A stretch of DNA of 42,353 nt from Streptomyces sp. rh34 (GCF_002551245.1 NZ_NTGZ01000033.1:1-42353), one strand, 5' to 3'; shown: positions 34,890 through 42,353, counted from the stretch's first letter. Made by a program: numbers and translations. The notes: generated from the letters alone by a model not told the origin.

Positions 34890-35681
34890 TCAGAGCGGCG
34901 GCGCGAGCCCCAGCCGACGGTCCTTCAGGGCCGGGAACTGCTCCCGGGTCGTGCGCACCTTCGCCGGGTCCAGCTCGACGGTGAGGACCTCCTCGTCCGC
35001 GCCCGCCCGGGCCAGCACCTCGCCCCAGGGGTCGACGACGATGCTGTGCCCGGCCTGCTGGACATCGGCGTGGGTGCCCGCCGTGCCGACGGCCAGGACG
35101 TACGCCTGGTTCTCCACGGCACGGGCCTGCGCCAGGAGCGTCCAGTGGGAGCGCCTGCGCTCGGGCCAGCCCGCCGCGACGACCAGCGTCTCGGCGCCCG
35201 CGTCGACGAGCCCCCGGAACTGCTCCGGGAAGCGCAGGTCGTAACAGGTGGCGAGGCCCAGGGTGGTGTCCGGCAGGGCGACGGTCACCAGCTCCTCGCC
35301 CGCGCCCATCATCACCGCCTCGCCCCGGTCGAAGCCGAAGCGGTGGATCTTGCGGTAGACAGCCGTGCGCTCGCCCTGGGGCGAGAAGACCAGGCTGGTG
35401 TTGTAAAGGGTGCCGTCGTCCGCCCGCTCGACGAAGGAACCGGCGTGCAGCCAGGCCCCGGCCTCGGCGGCGGCCTTCGCCATCACCTTGTGCGTCGGGC
35501 CCTCCAACGGCTCTGCCTCCGCCTCGAATGCGGTGTAGGCGAACGCCCCGACCGGCCACAGTTCAGGAAGAACCACCAGGTCAGCACCGTGCTGGGCGAC
35601 CACCATCGAGGCCGCCCGCGCCCTGCGGGCATCGACGGATTCGTCCGGGTCCACTGCGATCTGGATGAGGGAGGCGCGCAC
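34890..35681 (-). CDS. Carbon-nitrogen hydrolase (nitrilase superfamily)
   Basis: This 263-residue cytosolic amidase of the nitrilase superfamily has the Glu-Lys-Cys triad: E40 in VVLPELWP, K111 in VYRKIHRFGF and C146 in LATCYDLRFPE. The sequence is closest in style to Nit2/omega-amidase and similar amide hydrolases, which act on small amides such as alpha-ketoglutaramate. The motif GWPERRRSHWTLLAQARAVE is typical. The substrate is not certain. The GTG at 35681 is the likely start; a GTG two bases upstream is in another frame. It shares its 222-bp upstream region with the divergent maleylpyruvate-isomerase-like gene. Confidence 0.92.
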   Translation of the reverse strand: MRASLIQIAVDPDESVDARRARAASMVVAQHGADLVVLPELWPVGAFAYTAFEAEAEPLEGPTHKVMAKAAAEAGAWLHAGSFVERADDGTLYNTSLVFSPQGERTAVYRKIHRFGFDRGEAVMMGAGEELVTVALPDTTLGLATCYDLRFPEQFRGLVDAGAETLVVAAGWPERRRSHWTLLAQARAVENQAYVLAVGTAGTHADVQQAGHSIVVDPWGEVLARAGADEEVLTVELDPAKVRTTREQFPALKDRRLGLAPPL

Positions 35682-35771
35682 ACTACCACCGTCCTGGCAT
35701 TCGAGCCGTCAACACAGGCCTACGATCGTCACACGAAAGCACTGCCGGGGTGCCTGCTTGCAGCGTAACTT

Positions 35772-35792
35772 GGACCCACCGCCGGTGGGTCC
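35772..35792. promoter_or_regulatory. 21-bp palindrome in a divergent intergenic region
   Basis: GGACCCACCG, a single C, then CGGTGGGTCC (10-bp perfect arms) lies 91 nt past the nitrilase start and 111 nt before the divergent gene. It could be an operator or a leader hairpin. Confidence 0.4.
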
Positions 35793-35902
35793 GGCGGTCG
35801 AACCTCCACGCAGCTCGCCGACAGCGCCGTCAGTGCCAGCCCACCCGCCAGCACTCCCTGCTCTCTCCAGCCCATGCACCGCAGAACCGCACGAGGGGTC
35901 CC

Positions 35903-36727
35903 GTGACCGTCCATCCCAGCCTCCAGCCCTACACCGACGCCGCGACCCACTCCATCGAGGCGATAGCCGAGCTGGTGAAGCCCCTCGCCGAGGGCGAGTG
36001 GAACCGCCGAACGCCCTGCCCGGGATGGTCGGTGCGCGACATCGTGTCGCACGTCATCGGCATGGAGTGCGAGATGCTCGGCGATCCCCGGCCGATCCAC
36101 ACCCTGCCGCGCGACCTCTACCACGTGCAGAGCGACTTCGCCCGCTACATGGAGATGCAGGTCGACGTCCGGCGGCACCACACCGCCCCGGAGATCACCT
36201 CCGAGCTGGAGTACGTCCTCATCCGCCGGGCCCGCCAGATCCGCAACGAGTCGCGCGGCCCCGAGACCAAGGTCCGCGCGCCGCTGGGCGCGGAGCAGAC
36301 CCTCGAAGCAGCGCTGAACCTGCGGGCCTTCGACGTCTGGGTGCACGAGCAGGACCTGCGCGCCACGCTCGGGCAGCCCGGCAACCTGGACTCCCCCGGC
36401 GCCCTGATCACCCGGGACATGCTGCTCGCCGGGCTGCCGAAGGTGGTCGCCAAGAAGGCGGGCGCGCCCGCGAATTCGGCGGTCGTCTTCGACGTGCACG
36501 GGCCGGTGGAGTTCCTGCGGACGGTACGGGTCGACGCGGAGGGCCGCGGTTCGGTGGACGGCGCGCCCTCGCTGGGCCCCGCCGTGACACTGTCGCTGGA
36601 CTGGGAGACGTACGTCCGGCTCGCCTGCGGCCGGGTCCGCCACACGGCCGTCGCCGACCGGATCAAGGTCGAGGGCGACCAGGAGCTGGCCACCGCGATC
36701 CTGGACAACTTCGCCGTGACCCCGTGA
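35903..36727 (+). CDS. Maleylpyruvate isomerase/DinB-type protein
   Basis: This 274-residue protein has the mycothiol-dependent maleylpyruvate isomerase N-terminal fold, a four-helix DinB-like bundle. The N-terminal half (SIEAIAELVKPLAEGEWNRR, TPCPGWSVRDIVSHVIGME) provides the metal site, with His in SHVIG and a later DVWVHEQDLR. The C-terminal half is an alpha/beta domain of SCP2-like type. Family members use mycothiol, the actinobacterial thiol, as cofactor. The real reaction here is unknown. The GTG at 35903 has GAGGGG upstream; a longer open frame begins at 35750 but its first 50 residues are unlike the family. A palindrome lies 111 nt upstream. Confidence 0.88.
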   Translation: MTVHPSLQPYTDAATHSIEAIAELVKPLAEGEWNRRTPCPGWSVRDIVSHVIGMECEMLGDPRPIHTLPRDLYHVQSDFARYMEMQVDVRRHHTAPEITSELEYVLIRRARQIRNESRGPETKVRAPLGAEQTLEAALNLRAFDVWVHEQDLRATLGQPGNLDSPGALITRDMLLAGLPKVVAKKAGAPANSAVVFDVHGPVEFLRTVRVDAEGRGSVDGAPSLGPAVTLSLDWETYVRLACGRVRHTAVADRIKVEGDQELATAILDNFAVTP

Positions 36728-36756
36728 CCCCGTAGCACCGTCCCCGCGCCCCGGCG

Positions 36757-36787
36757 GCGCCCGTCCCGGACCATGGGCGACGGGCGC
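36757..36787. terminator. Hairpin between convergent genes
   Basis: GCGCCCGTC (36757-36765) pairs with GACGGGCGC (36779-36787), between the isomerase-like and MFS gene ends. Confidence 0.55.
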
Positions 36788-36810
36788 GCCACCGCGCGCG
36801 AAGGAGACGG

Positions 36811-38118
36811 CTACGCCGGTACGTGCACGGCCTCGACGCGGCTCACCACGTGGTGCTCGCGTTCCCTGAGCGCCGCCCGGCGGCGCAGCCGCAGGATCTG
36901 GGTGACGCCGAGCGCCTCCAGGACGAAGACCGAGGCGAACGCGATGCGGTAGTTGTCGCCCGTGGCGTCCAGCAGGACCCCGACGGCGAACAGGGTGGTC
37001 ATCGAGGCGATGAACCCTCCCATGTTGACGATGCCCGAGGCGGTTCCCTGACGTTCGGGCGGATTGGCCGGCCGAGCGAAGTCGAAGCCGACCATCGAGG
37101 CCGGTCCGCAGGTGCCGAGCACCACGCACAGGGCGACCAGCAGCCACATCGGCGTGCGGTCGGCCGGGTAGAGGATCGCGGACGCCCAGAGCAGGGCCGT
37201 CGTCGCCACCGTGCCCAGCGCGATCGGGACCCGCGCCTCGTGGTGGCGGGCGATGATCTGCCCGTAGACGAGCCCCACCACCATGTTGGACAGCACCACC
37301 AGGGTGAGCAGCGTGCCCGCCGTGCCCCGGCTCAGCCCCTGCGCCTCGACCAGGAACGGCATCCCCCACAGCAGCAGGAACACCATCGCCGGGAACTGGG
37401 TGGTGAAGTGCACCCACATGCCCAGCCGGGTCCCCGGCTCCCGCCAGGCGGCGGCGATCTGCCGACGGACGTACGCGGCCCCGGCGTGCTCGGCGGGCGG
37501 CGGCTCGTGGCCTTCGGGGTGGTCCTTGAGGAACAGCAGGAGCGGCACCAGCACCACGACACCGGCCAGCGAGCTGCCGACGAACGTCGCGGTCCAGCCG
37601 TAGCTGTGCAGGGCCCGCGCGATGAACAGCGTCGAGACGAGGTTGCCCGCCATCCCGAACAGCGCCGCGACCTGGCCGATCAGCGGTCCGCGCCGGGCCG
37701 GGAACCAGCGGCTGCCGAGCCGCAGCACGCTGATGAACGTCATCGCGTCGCCGCAGCCGAGCAGCGCGCGGGCCGCCAGCGCCATGCCGTACGAGGGGGA
37801 GAGCGCGAAGCCGAGCTGCCCGACGGTGAACAGGACGGCCCCGATCGTGAGGACCTTCTTGGTGCCGAGCCGGTCGACCATCAGGCCGACGGGTATCTGC
37901 ATGCCCGCGTAGACGAGGAGCTGGAGGATCGAGAACGTGGACAGCGCGGAGGCGTTGACGTCGAACCGGTCGGCGGCGTCGAGTCCGGCGACGCCCAGGC
38001 TCGTACGGAAGATGATCGCGACAAAGTAGACGGCGACCCCGATGCCCCAGACCCAGGCGGCACTCCGGCCACCGGGTGGATCACCGGGAAGGGAGAGCGT
38101 GGGGGCGGCCGAACTCAC
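36811..38118 (-). CDS. MFS transporter
   Basis: This is a 435-residue major facilitator protein with about 12 transmembrane helices. The family loop motif appears as MVDRLGTKKVL between helices 2 and 3, and again more loosely mid-protein. Helix 1 is WVWGIGVAVYFVAIIF. The sequence has the style of the nitrate/sugar-phosphate/anion subgroup, but the substrate is not readable. The GTG at 38118 overlaps the upstream GntR stop by four bases (GTGA), so regulator and transporter are coupled and the regulator probably controls the transporter. Long basic C-terminal tail RLRRRAALREREHHV. Confidence 0.92.
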   Translation of the reverse strand: MSSAAPTLSLPGDPPGGRSAAWVWGIGVAVYFVAIIFRTSLGVAGLDAADRFDVNASALSTFSILQLLVYAGMQIPVGLMVDRLGTKKVLTIGAVLFTVGQLGFALSPSYGMALAARALLGCGDAMTFISVLRLGSRWFPARRGPLIGQVAALFGMAGNLVSTLFIARALHSYGWTATFVGSSLAGVVVLVPLLLFLKDHPEGHEPPPAEHAGAAYVRRQIAAAWREPGTRLGMWVHFTTQFPAMVFLLLWGMPFLVEAQGLSRGTAGTLLTLVVLSNMVVGLVYGQIIARHHEARVPIALGTVATTALLWASAILYPADRTPMWLLVALCVVLGTCGPASMVGFDFARPANPPERQGTASGIVNMGGFIASMTTLFAVGVLLDATGDNYRIAFASVFVLEALGVTQILRLRRRAALREREHHVVSRVEAVHVPA

Positions 38119-38798
38119 CGGTCCTCCCCCCGCACCAGCACCCGCACCCGGCTGACATGGCGGCGCACGACCAGGGCCGCCCCGTCGGCGTCCCCGGCCC
38201 GGATCGCCTCCAGCAGCTCACCGTGCTCGGTGATGTTGGCCTCGATCCTGCCCGGGTGGGCCTCCATCACCGCGACACCCATCCGCAGCTGACGGTCGCG
38301 CAGCTGGTCGTAGAGGCGCGAGAGGATCTCGTTGCCGGCGTTCTTCACGATCTCGGCGTGGAAACAGCGGTCCTTGACGGCCACCGCGGCCAGATCGCCG
38401 TCCTCGGCCAACTGCCGCTGCTCATCCAGGAGCTGCTCCAGCCGGGCGATCAACTGCGGAGACGCGGGCACCGCCTTGCGCGCGGCGAACTCCTCGACCA
38501 GCAGCCGGGTCTCCACCACGTCCTTGATCTCCTGCGCGGAGACGGCGAGCACGAGGGCGCCCTTCTTCGGGTAGAGCTTGATCAGCCCCTCGACCTCCAG
38601 CCGCAGCAACGCCTCGCGCACCGGCGTCCGGGAGACGCCGACCGCGTCCGCGAGATCCCCCTCGGTGAGCAGGGTCCCGCCCTCGTAGCGGCGGTCCAGG
38701 ACGGCTTCCTTGATGTGCGTGTACACGCGCTCGGCGGCGGGCGGGCGCTTCAGGGAGGAGGTCGGCGGCTGTACGGGGGCGGAGGGCGCGGCAGGCAT
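38115..38798 (-). CDS. GntR-family regulator (FCD type)
   Basis: This is a 227-residue regulator. The winged-helix GntR domain (about 20-90; AERVYTHIKEAVLDRRYEGG, GDLADAVGVSRTPVREALLR) is followed by an all-helical FCD effector domain (about 100-220). The metal ligands of that domain are visible: D and H in KDRCFHAEIV, H in ITEHGELLEAI and H in VVRRHVSRV. FCD regulators sense small carboxylates or acyl compounds. It overlaps the MFS transporter by four bases and probably controls it. The ATG at 38798 lies 6 nt after TATGCT; the upstream longer frame would cross the divergent cmtR promoter. Confidence 0.93.
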   Translation of the reverse strand: MPAAPSAPVQPPTSSLKRPPAAERVYTHIKEAVLDRRYEGGTLLTEGDLADAVGVSRTPVREALLRLEVEGLIKLYPKKGALVLAVSAQEIKDVVETRLLVEEFAARKAVPASPQLIARLEQLLDEQRQLAEDGDLAAVAVKDRCFHAEIVKNAGNEILSRLYDQLRDRQLRMGVAVMEAHPGRIEANITEHGELLEAIRAGDADGAALVVRRHVSRVRVLVRGEDR

Positions 38799-38804
38799 GC
38801 GCAC

Positions 38805-38810
38805 AGCATA
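38805..38810 (-). promoter_or_regulatory. -10 box for leaderless GntR transcript
   Basis: TATGCT on the minus strand ends 6 nt before the ATG at 38798. Confidence 0.45.
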
Positions 38811-38882
38811 GATACAACATGCACGCATGTCGGCCCCCGTCCGGATTCTGGACCTCCGACGAGCGGCCGAAAGAACGATCAG

Positions 38883-38898
38883 TTCAGGATCTCCTGAA
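38883..38898 (+). promoter_or_regulatory. Candidate CmtR operator
   Basis: TTCAGGA-TC-TCCTGAA is a perfect inverted repeat with 7-bp arms. A second TTCAGGATCT begins at 38899, immediately after. The region spans where the -35 would be for the TACTGT -10 at 38913-38918, so a bound repressor would block the promoter. Confidence 0.7.
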
Positions 38899-38912
38899 TT
38901 CAGGATCTGCTG

Positions 38913-38918
38913 TACTGT
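38913..38918 (+). promoter_or_regulatory. -10 box for leaderless cmtR-CDF transcript
   Basis: TACTGT ends 7 nt before the cmtR ATG at 38926. Confidence 0.55.
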
Positions 38919-38925
38919 CTCCCCC

Positions 38926-39261
38926 ATGCTGACCGTCGCTTCCGACATCGAGGTCCTCGCACGCTTCGGCCGCGCGCTCGCCGACCCGATCCGCTGCCGC
39001 CTGCTGCTCGCGCTCCGTGAGGCGCCGGCCTACCCCTCCGACCTCGCCGACGCCCTGGGCATCTCCCGCACCCGGCTCTCCAACCACCTGGCCTGCCTGC
39101 GCGACTGCGGCCTCGTCGTCACCGTGCCGGACGGCCGCCGGACGCGCTACGAACTGGCCGACGAACGCCTCGGCAGCGCACTGGACGACCTGCGCTCCGC
39201 AGTGGTGGCCGTCGAGTCGGACCGCACCTGCCCGGACGCGGAGACGAAGGACTGCTGCTGA
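38926..39261 (+). CDS. cmtR: CmtR-type ArsR/SmtB metal sensor
   Basis: This 111-residue winged-helix repressor senses Cd(II)/Pb(II) and releases DNA when metal binds. The recognition region is LADALGISRTRLSNHLACLRDCGL. The three metal-binding cysteines of Mycobacterium tuberculosis CmtR fall at the same numbers here: C57 and C61 in LACLRDC, and C102 in SDRTC. Two more cysteines end the chain (DCC). The ATG at 38926 follows a TACTGT box by 7 nt. A perfect TTCAGGA/TCCTGAA dyad covers the promoter. The stop overlaps the CDF gene start (TGATG), so the pair is coupled. Confidence 0.93.
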   Translation: MLTVASDIEVLARFGRALADPIRCRLLLALREAPAYPSDLADALGISRTRLSNHLACLRDCGLVVTVPDGRRTRYELADERLGSALDDLRSAVVAVESDRTCPDAETKDCC

Positions 39262-39935
39262 TGGCCACGCTCTCCCTCGGCCCCTCCCCGGCCCGCCGGG
39301 ACGCGCTCGCCCGCCGGATACGGCTGCTGGTCGCGGTCACCATCGCCTACAACGTCGTCGAGGCGGCGGTCGCCCTCACCGCCGGAACCATGGCCTCCTC
39401 CAGCGCCCTGATCGGCTTCGGCCTGGACTCCGTCATCGAGGTCTCCTCCGCCGCCGCGGTCGCCTGGCAGTTCTCCGCCCGGGAGCACGCGGTGCGCGAG
39501 AGCCGGGAGAGGACGGCACTCCGGATCATCTCCGTATCGTTCTTCGCGCTCGCCGCGTACGTCGCCGTCGACGCGGCCCGAGCGCTGACCGGGACCGGCG
39601 AGGCCGAACCGTCCCCCCTCGGCATCGTCATCGCCGCGCTCTCGCTGGCGGTCATGCCGTTCCTCTCGGCCGCCCAGCGGCGCGCGGGACGCGAGATCGG
39701 GTCCGCCTCCGCCGTCGCGGACTCGAAGCAGACCCTGCTGTGCACGTACCTCTCCGCCGTACTGCTGGTCGGGCTGCTCCTCAACGCGACGCTCGGCTGG
39801 TCCTGGGCCGACCCCGTCGCCGCCCTGACCATCGCCGTCATCGCGGCCAAGGAGGGCCGCGAGGCCTGGCGGGGCAAGGGCTGCTGCGCCCCGACGACTC
39901 ATGGTCAAGCCTGCGCAAATTCACCCGATCAGTAA
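39261..39935 (+). CDS. CDF-family cation exporter, short, non-canonical metal site
   Basis: This 224-residue membrane protein resembles cation diffusion facilitators, with about six transmembrane helices. The usual HxxxD of helix 2 reads D56-S-V-I-E60 (IGFGLDSVIEVSS). In helix 5 the usual HxxxD is replaced by DSKQTLLC (D154, C161). It lacks the normal cytosolic C-terminal domain and instead ends in a short tail with C208, C209 and C218. Together with the upstream CmtR sensor this suggests export of Cd/Pb or another soft metal, but that is inference. The ATG overlaps the cmtR stop. Confidence 0.85.
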   Translation: MATLSLGPSPARRDALARRIRLLVAVTIAYNVVEAAVALTAGTMASSSALIGFGLDSVIEVSSAAAVAWQFSAREHAVRESRERTALRIISVSFFALAAYVAVDAARALTGTGEAEPSPLGIVIAALSLAVMPFLSAAQRRAGREIGSASAVADSKQTLLCTYLSAVLLVGLLLNATLGWSWADPVAALTIAVIAAKEGREAWRGKGCCAPTTHGQACANSPDQ

Positions 39936-40019
39936 CACATCCATTGCCCCGCCTCAGGAGTCTCACCTCCGAGCGGCACCCTTATGTGGCCGCATATCAG
40001 GGGCATTTGGAGCGTTCAG

Positions 40020-40919
40020 TTGAATATCCGCATCAAGCGCATCAATCGCGTCACCGTCACGGCCACCGTGACCCTCACCGCCGGTGCGGTGCTCGCGGGC
40101 AGCGCCTTCGCCTCCACGGCGCACGCCGCCACTCCGCCGACTCCGAAGATCGTCGCCAAGGGCGGCTTCGTGATGAACAACGGCACCGGCAAGACCCTCT
40201 TCACCAAGTCCGCGGACACCCGCCGTTCCACGGGCTCCACCACCAAGATCATGACGGCACTGGTGGTCCTGTCGCAGAAGAACGTGAACCTGAAGTCCAA
40301 GGTCACGGTCCAGAAGGCGTACAGCGACTACATCGTCAAGAAGAACGCCTCGTCCGCCCGGCTCATCGTCGGCGACAAGCCCACCGTGGGCCAGCTCCTC
40401 TACGGCCTGATGCTCCCCTCCGGCTGCGACGCGGCGTACGCCCTGGCCGACAAGTTCGGCTCCGGCAAGACCCGTGCGGCCCGCGTGAAGTCGTTCATCG
40501 GCAAGATGAACGCCACGGCGAAGAGCCTCAAGCTGAAGAACACCCGCTTCGACTCGTTCGACGGCATAGGGGGTGGCAACAACTACTCGACCCCCCGTGA
40601 CCTGACGAAGATCGCCAGCAAGGCGATGAAGAACTCCACGTTCCGCTCGATCGTCAAGACCAAGTCGACGAAGCAGAAGGTGACCACGAAGAGCGGCGGC
40701 TACCGCTACATGTCGTGGAGCAACACCAACAAGATGCTCAGCAGCTACAGCGGCGACATCGGCGTCAAGACCGGCTCCGGTCCGACCGCCAAGTACTGCC
40801 TGGTCTTCGCCGCGACCCGCAAGGGCAAGACGGTCATCGGCACGGTGCTGACGTCGTCCTCCGAGGCGAACCGCACCGCCGACGCGAAGAAGCTGATGGA
40901 CTACGGCTTCAAGAAGTAG
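40020..40919 (+). CDS. K15-type DD-transpeptidase/DD-carboxypeptidase
   Basis: This is a secreted low-molecular-weight penicillin-binding protein of family S11, about 299 residues, that cuts the terminal D-Ala of peptidoglycan stems. A signal peptide (about 36 residues, VTVTATVTLTAGAVLAGSAF) precedes the mature enzyme. Its active-site motifs are STTK (RRSTGSTTKIMTA), SGC (MLPSGCDAAYALAD, in place of the usual SxN) and KTG (IGVKTGSGP). The S-G-C motif and overall sequence match the Streptomyces K15 DD-transpeptidase. The likely start is TTG at 40020 with GGAG upstream; an ATG at 39984 is possible but adds residues unlike a signal peptide. A strong hairpin follows. Confidence 0.93.
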   Translation: MNIRIKRINRVTVTATVTLTAGAVLAGSAFASTAHAATPPTPKIVAKGGFVMNNGTGKTLFTKSADTRRSTGSTTKIMTALVVLSQKNVNLKSKVTVQKAYSDYIVKKNASSARLIVGDKPTVGQLLYGLMLPSGCDAAYALADKFGSGKTRAARVKSFIGKMNATAKSLKLKNTRFDSFDGIGGGNNYSTPRDLTKIASKAMKNSTFRSIVKTKSTKQKVTTKSGGYRYMSWSNTNKMLSSYSGDIGVKTGSGPTAKYCLVFAATRKGKTVIGTVLTSSSEANRTADAKKLMDYGFKK

Positions 40920-40937
40920 GCCGCCCGCGTTGTACGG

Positions 40938-40982
40938 CGAAGGGGCCCGGCCCGCACGGTGTGTGCGGGCCGGGCCCCTTCG
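40938..40982 (+). terminator. DD-transpeptidase terminator
   Basis: A perfect 20-bp stem (40938-40957 with 40963-40982) with loop GGTGT, 19 nt past the stop. Confidence 0.9.
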
Positions 40983-40994
40983 CGTCGCCGAGGC

Positions 40995-41186
40995 TTACGG
41001 CTGCCGGCGGCGCAGGTCGGCCGTGAAGGCGTCCCAGGCGGCGGGTGCGAGGGTGAGGACGGGGCCGCCGAGGTGTTTGGAGTCGCGGACGGCGACGGTG
41101 CGGGGGATGGTGCGGGCGACCTCGACGCACTCCTGCCCAGCGTTGCCGCCGCTGTAGCTGGACTTGACGAATTCGTACGCGGGCAC
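40995..41186 (-). CDS. DUF397 protein
   Basis: This is a 63-residue protein of the DUF397 family: VPAYEFVKSSYSGGNAGQEC, then VEVARTIPRTVAVRDSKH and the end AWDAFTADLRRR. In Streptomyces such proteins usually lie directly after an XRE-type helix-turn-helix gene, often with a RsbW-like ATPase gene on the opposite strand. They may act as partners or antagonists of the regulator. Here the regulator is missing: the sequence upstream of the GTG at 41186 is the tail of such an ATPase gene on the plus strand. The protein itself looks complete. It has no visible promoter or ribosome site of its own. Confidence 0.85.
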   Translation of the reverse strand: MPAYEFVKSSYSGGNAGQECVEVARTIPRTVAVRDSKHLGGPVLTLAPAAWDAFTADLRRRQP

Positions 41187-41204
41187 GGGGCCTACAACTC
41201 CTGG

Positions 41205-41294
41205 CTCCTGATCGTCGCGCAGCTCGCCGACGACTGGGGCGTCGAGCCGCTCACGGTGGGGAAGACCGTGTTCGCCGAAATCGCCGTGCGGTGA
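41205..41294 (+). pseudogene. 3' stump of an RsbW-like ATP-binding protein gene
   Basis: The plus strand encodes LLIVAQLADDWGVEPLTVGK, TVFAEIAVR and a stop. This is the C-terminal end of the small HATPase (anti-sigma kinase-like) proteins that typically accompany XRE and DUF397 genes. About 100 upstream residues, including the N-box, are missing, and the stump abuts the DUF397 start. Deletion of the ATPase body and the XRE gene together would give this junction. Confidence 0.7.
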
Positions 41295-41306
41295 GGGCCG
41301 GGCATG

Positions 41307-41344
41307 CCGGTGGGCCCGTACGGAGAAACGTACGGGCCCACCGG
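41307..41344. terminator. Bidirectional terminator downstream of the E2 gene
   Basis: A perfect 16-bp stem (41307-41322 with 41329-41344), loop GAGAAA, lies 10 nt past the bkdC stop and 13 nt past the ATPase stump's stop. Confidence 0.85.
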
Positions 41345-41353
41345 AATAAGCAG

Positions 41354-42353
41354 CTACGCCCAGGTGATCAGGCGCTTCGGCTGCTCCAGGATCGCCGCCA
41401 CATCGGCCAGCACCTTGGAGCCCAGCTCGCCGTCGACCAGGCGGTGGTCGAACGACAGGGCCAGCGTGGTGACCTGACGCGGCTTCACCTTGCCCTTGTG
41501 GACCCACGGCTGGAGCTTGATCGCGCCGACCGCCAGGATCGCGGACTCGCCCGGGTTGAGGATCGGCGTGCCGGTGTCGACGCCGAAGACGCCGACGTTG
41601 GTGATGGTCACCGTGCCGCCCGCCATCGCCGCCGGGGACGTCTTGCCGTCCCGGGCCGTGGCGACCAGCTCGCCCAGGGCCGCCGCGAGCTGCGGCAGCG
41701 TCTTGTCGTGCGCGTCCTTGATGTTCGGCACGATCAGACCGCGCGGGGTGGCCGCCGCGATGCCCAGGTTCACGTAGTGCTTCTGCACGATCTCCTGGTT
41801 GGCCTCGTCCCAGGCGGCGTTGACCTCGGGGTTCCGCTTGATCGCGACGAGGAGGGCCTTGGCGATGATCAGGAGCGGGTTGACCCGCACCCCCGCCATG
41901 TCCTTGTCCTCCTTGAGCTCGGCCACGAGCTTCATCGTGCGCGTCACGTCGACCGTGACGAACTCGGTGACGTGCGGCGCGGTGAACGCGCTGCCCACCA
42001 TCGCCTGCGCGATGGCCTTGCGGACGCCCTTGACCGGGATACGGGTCTCCCGGGCGGAGGCGGGGACGTCGGCTGCTGCCGGAGCCTCGGCGGTCACCGG
42101 TGCGGGCGCCGGCGTAACCGGGGCCACCTCGGAGGCCGCGGCCGGAGCCGCCGCCGCGTGGACGTCCTCGCGGGTGATGACGCCGTCCTTGCCCGTCGGC
42201 ACCACCGTCGCGAGGTCGATGCCCAGGTCCTTGGCGAGCTTGCGGACCGGCGGCTTGGCGAGCGGACGGCCGCCGGCCGGAGCATCGGCCACGGCCACGG
42301 GCGCGGGAGCGGGAGCGGCGGGTGCCGCGTGCCCGTTCAGCTCGGCCTGCACC
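41354..42353 (-). CDS. bkdC: Branched-chain 2-oxoacid dehydrogenase E2 (lipoamide acyltransferase), partial
   Basis: This is the C-terminal 332 residues of an E2 acyltransferase; the N-terminal lipoyl domain lies beyond the window. Present are a Pro/Ala linker, the E1/E3 peripheral-subunit-binding domain ([29 protein letters not shown]), a second Pro/Ala linker and the catalytic core. The core carries SFDHRLVDG with the active-site His and Asp. E2 transfers the acyl group from lipoamide to CoA, supplying branched starter units for fatty acids and many Streptomyces polyketides. Assignment to the branched-chain complex rather than pyruvate dehydrogenase is by sequence style; the E1 genes would be expected upstream, outside the window. 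Confidence 0.9.
   Translation of the reverse strand, partial: VQAELNGHAAPAAPAPAPVAVADAPAGGRPLAKPPVRKLAKDLGIDLATVVPTGKDGVITREDVHAAAAPAAASEVAPVTPAPAPVTAEAPAAADVPASARETRIPVKGVRKAIAQAMVGSAFTAPHVTEFVTVDVTRTMKLVAELKEDKDMAGVRVNPLLIIAKALLVAIKRNPEVNAAWDEANQEIVQKHYVNLGIAAATPRGLIVPNIKDAHDKTLPQLAAALGELVATARDGKTSPAAMAGGTVTITNVGVFGVDTGTPILNPGESAILAVGAIKLQPWVHKGKVKPRQVTTLALSFDHRLVDGELGSKVLADVAAILEQPKRLITWA

Overview
The window is high-GC actinobacterial chromosome, almost certainly Streptomyces. The reasons are the strong third-position GC bias, frequent GTG starts, a SARP-NB-ARC-TPR regulator, Uma2 and DUF397 families, an unlinked SpoIIE-type phosphatase, and a K15-type DD-transpeptidase with the Streptomyces S-G-C motif. 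Three perfect copies of the ParB site GTTTCACGTGAAAC (7266, 16830, 34382) place it in the core arm around oriC. Gene content is mostly housekeeping and regulatory. I see no rRNA, tRNA, CRISPR array, prophage, intact insertion sequence or biosynthetic gene cluster. The first 19 bases are a Tn5/Nextera mosaic end, so the left edge is a contig end carrying adapter, not genome.

Left part (20-7800): the C-terminal half of a large TPR regulator; a decayed MerR-PP2C gene whose MerR-type promoter survives; a minus-strand operon of a flavin reductase and a DrrAB-like ABC exporter; two small membrane proteins; a parS inside a 42-bp perfect palindrome; and an S4 RNA-binding protein.

Middle (7800-23300): a Tat-exported PhoX phosphatase behind a PHO box; a von Willebrand protein with a very long acidic Pro/Ala/Glu region; a two-component system; metG; a gutted Uma2 gene; an L,D-transpeptidase lipoprotein; parS; aspS; a PAS-GAF-SpoIIE-ATPase phosphatase; an AI-2E-type permease and a pirin.

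Right part (23500-42353): an SseB-like protein; an acyl-CoA dehydrogenase; a second gutted Uma2 gene; an M18 aminopeptidase; an AfsR-like SARP regulator followed by a DUF4232 lipoprotein whose upstream region holds four 11-bp direct repeats; a thioredoxin-NHL protein; a LURP-one protein; a third parS; a nitrilase-family amidase; a maleylpyruvate-isomerase-like protein; a GntR-MFS operon; a CmtR-type metal sensor overlapping an unusual CDF exporter; the K15-like transpeptidase; a DUF397 gene joined to an ATPase stump; and the catalytic part of a branched-chain 2-oxoacid dehydrogenase E2.

Three patterns run across the window. Four loci keep both ends of a gene or cassette but have lost the middle. 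At least eight genes have a TANNNT -10 box ending 6-7 nt before the start codon, the geometry of leaderless transcripts. Strong hairpins close most transcription units, and two of the three parS sites sit inside such hairpins. The most testable regulatory ideas are the SARP repeats, the CmtR operator with its non-canonical CDF transporter, and the PHO box of phoX.
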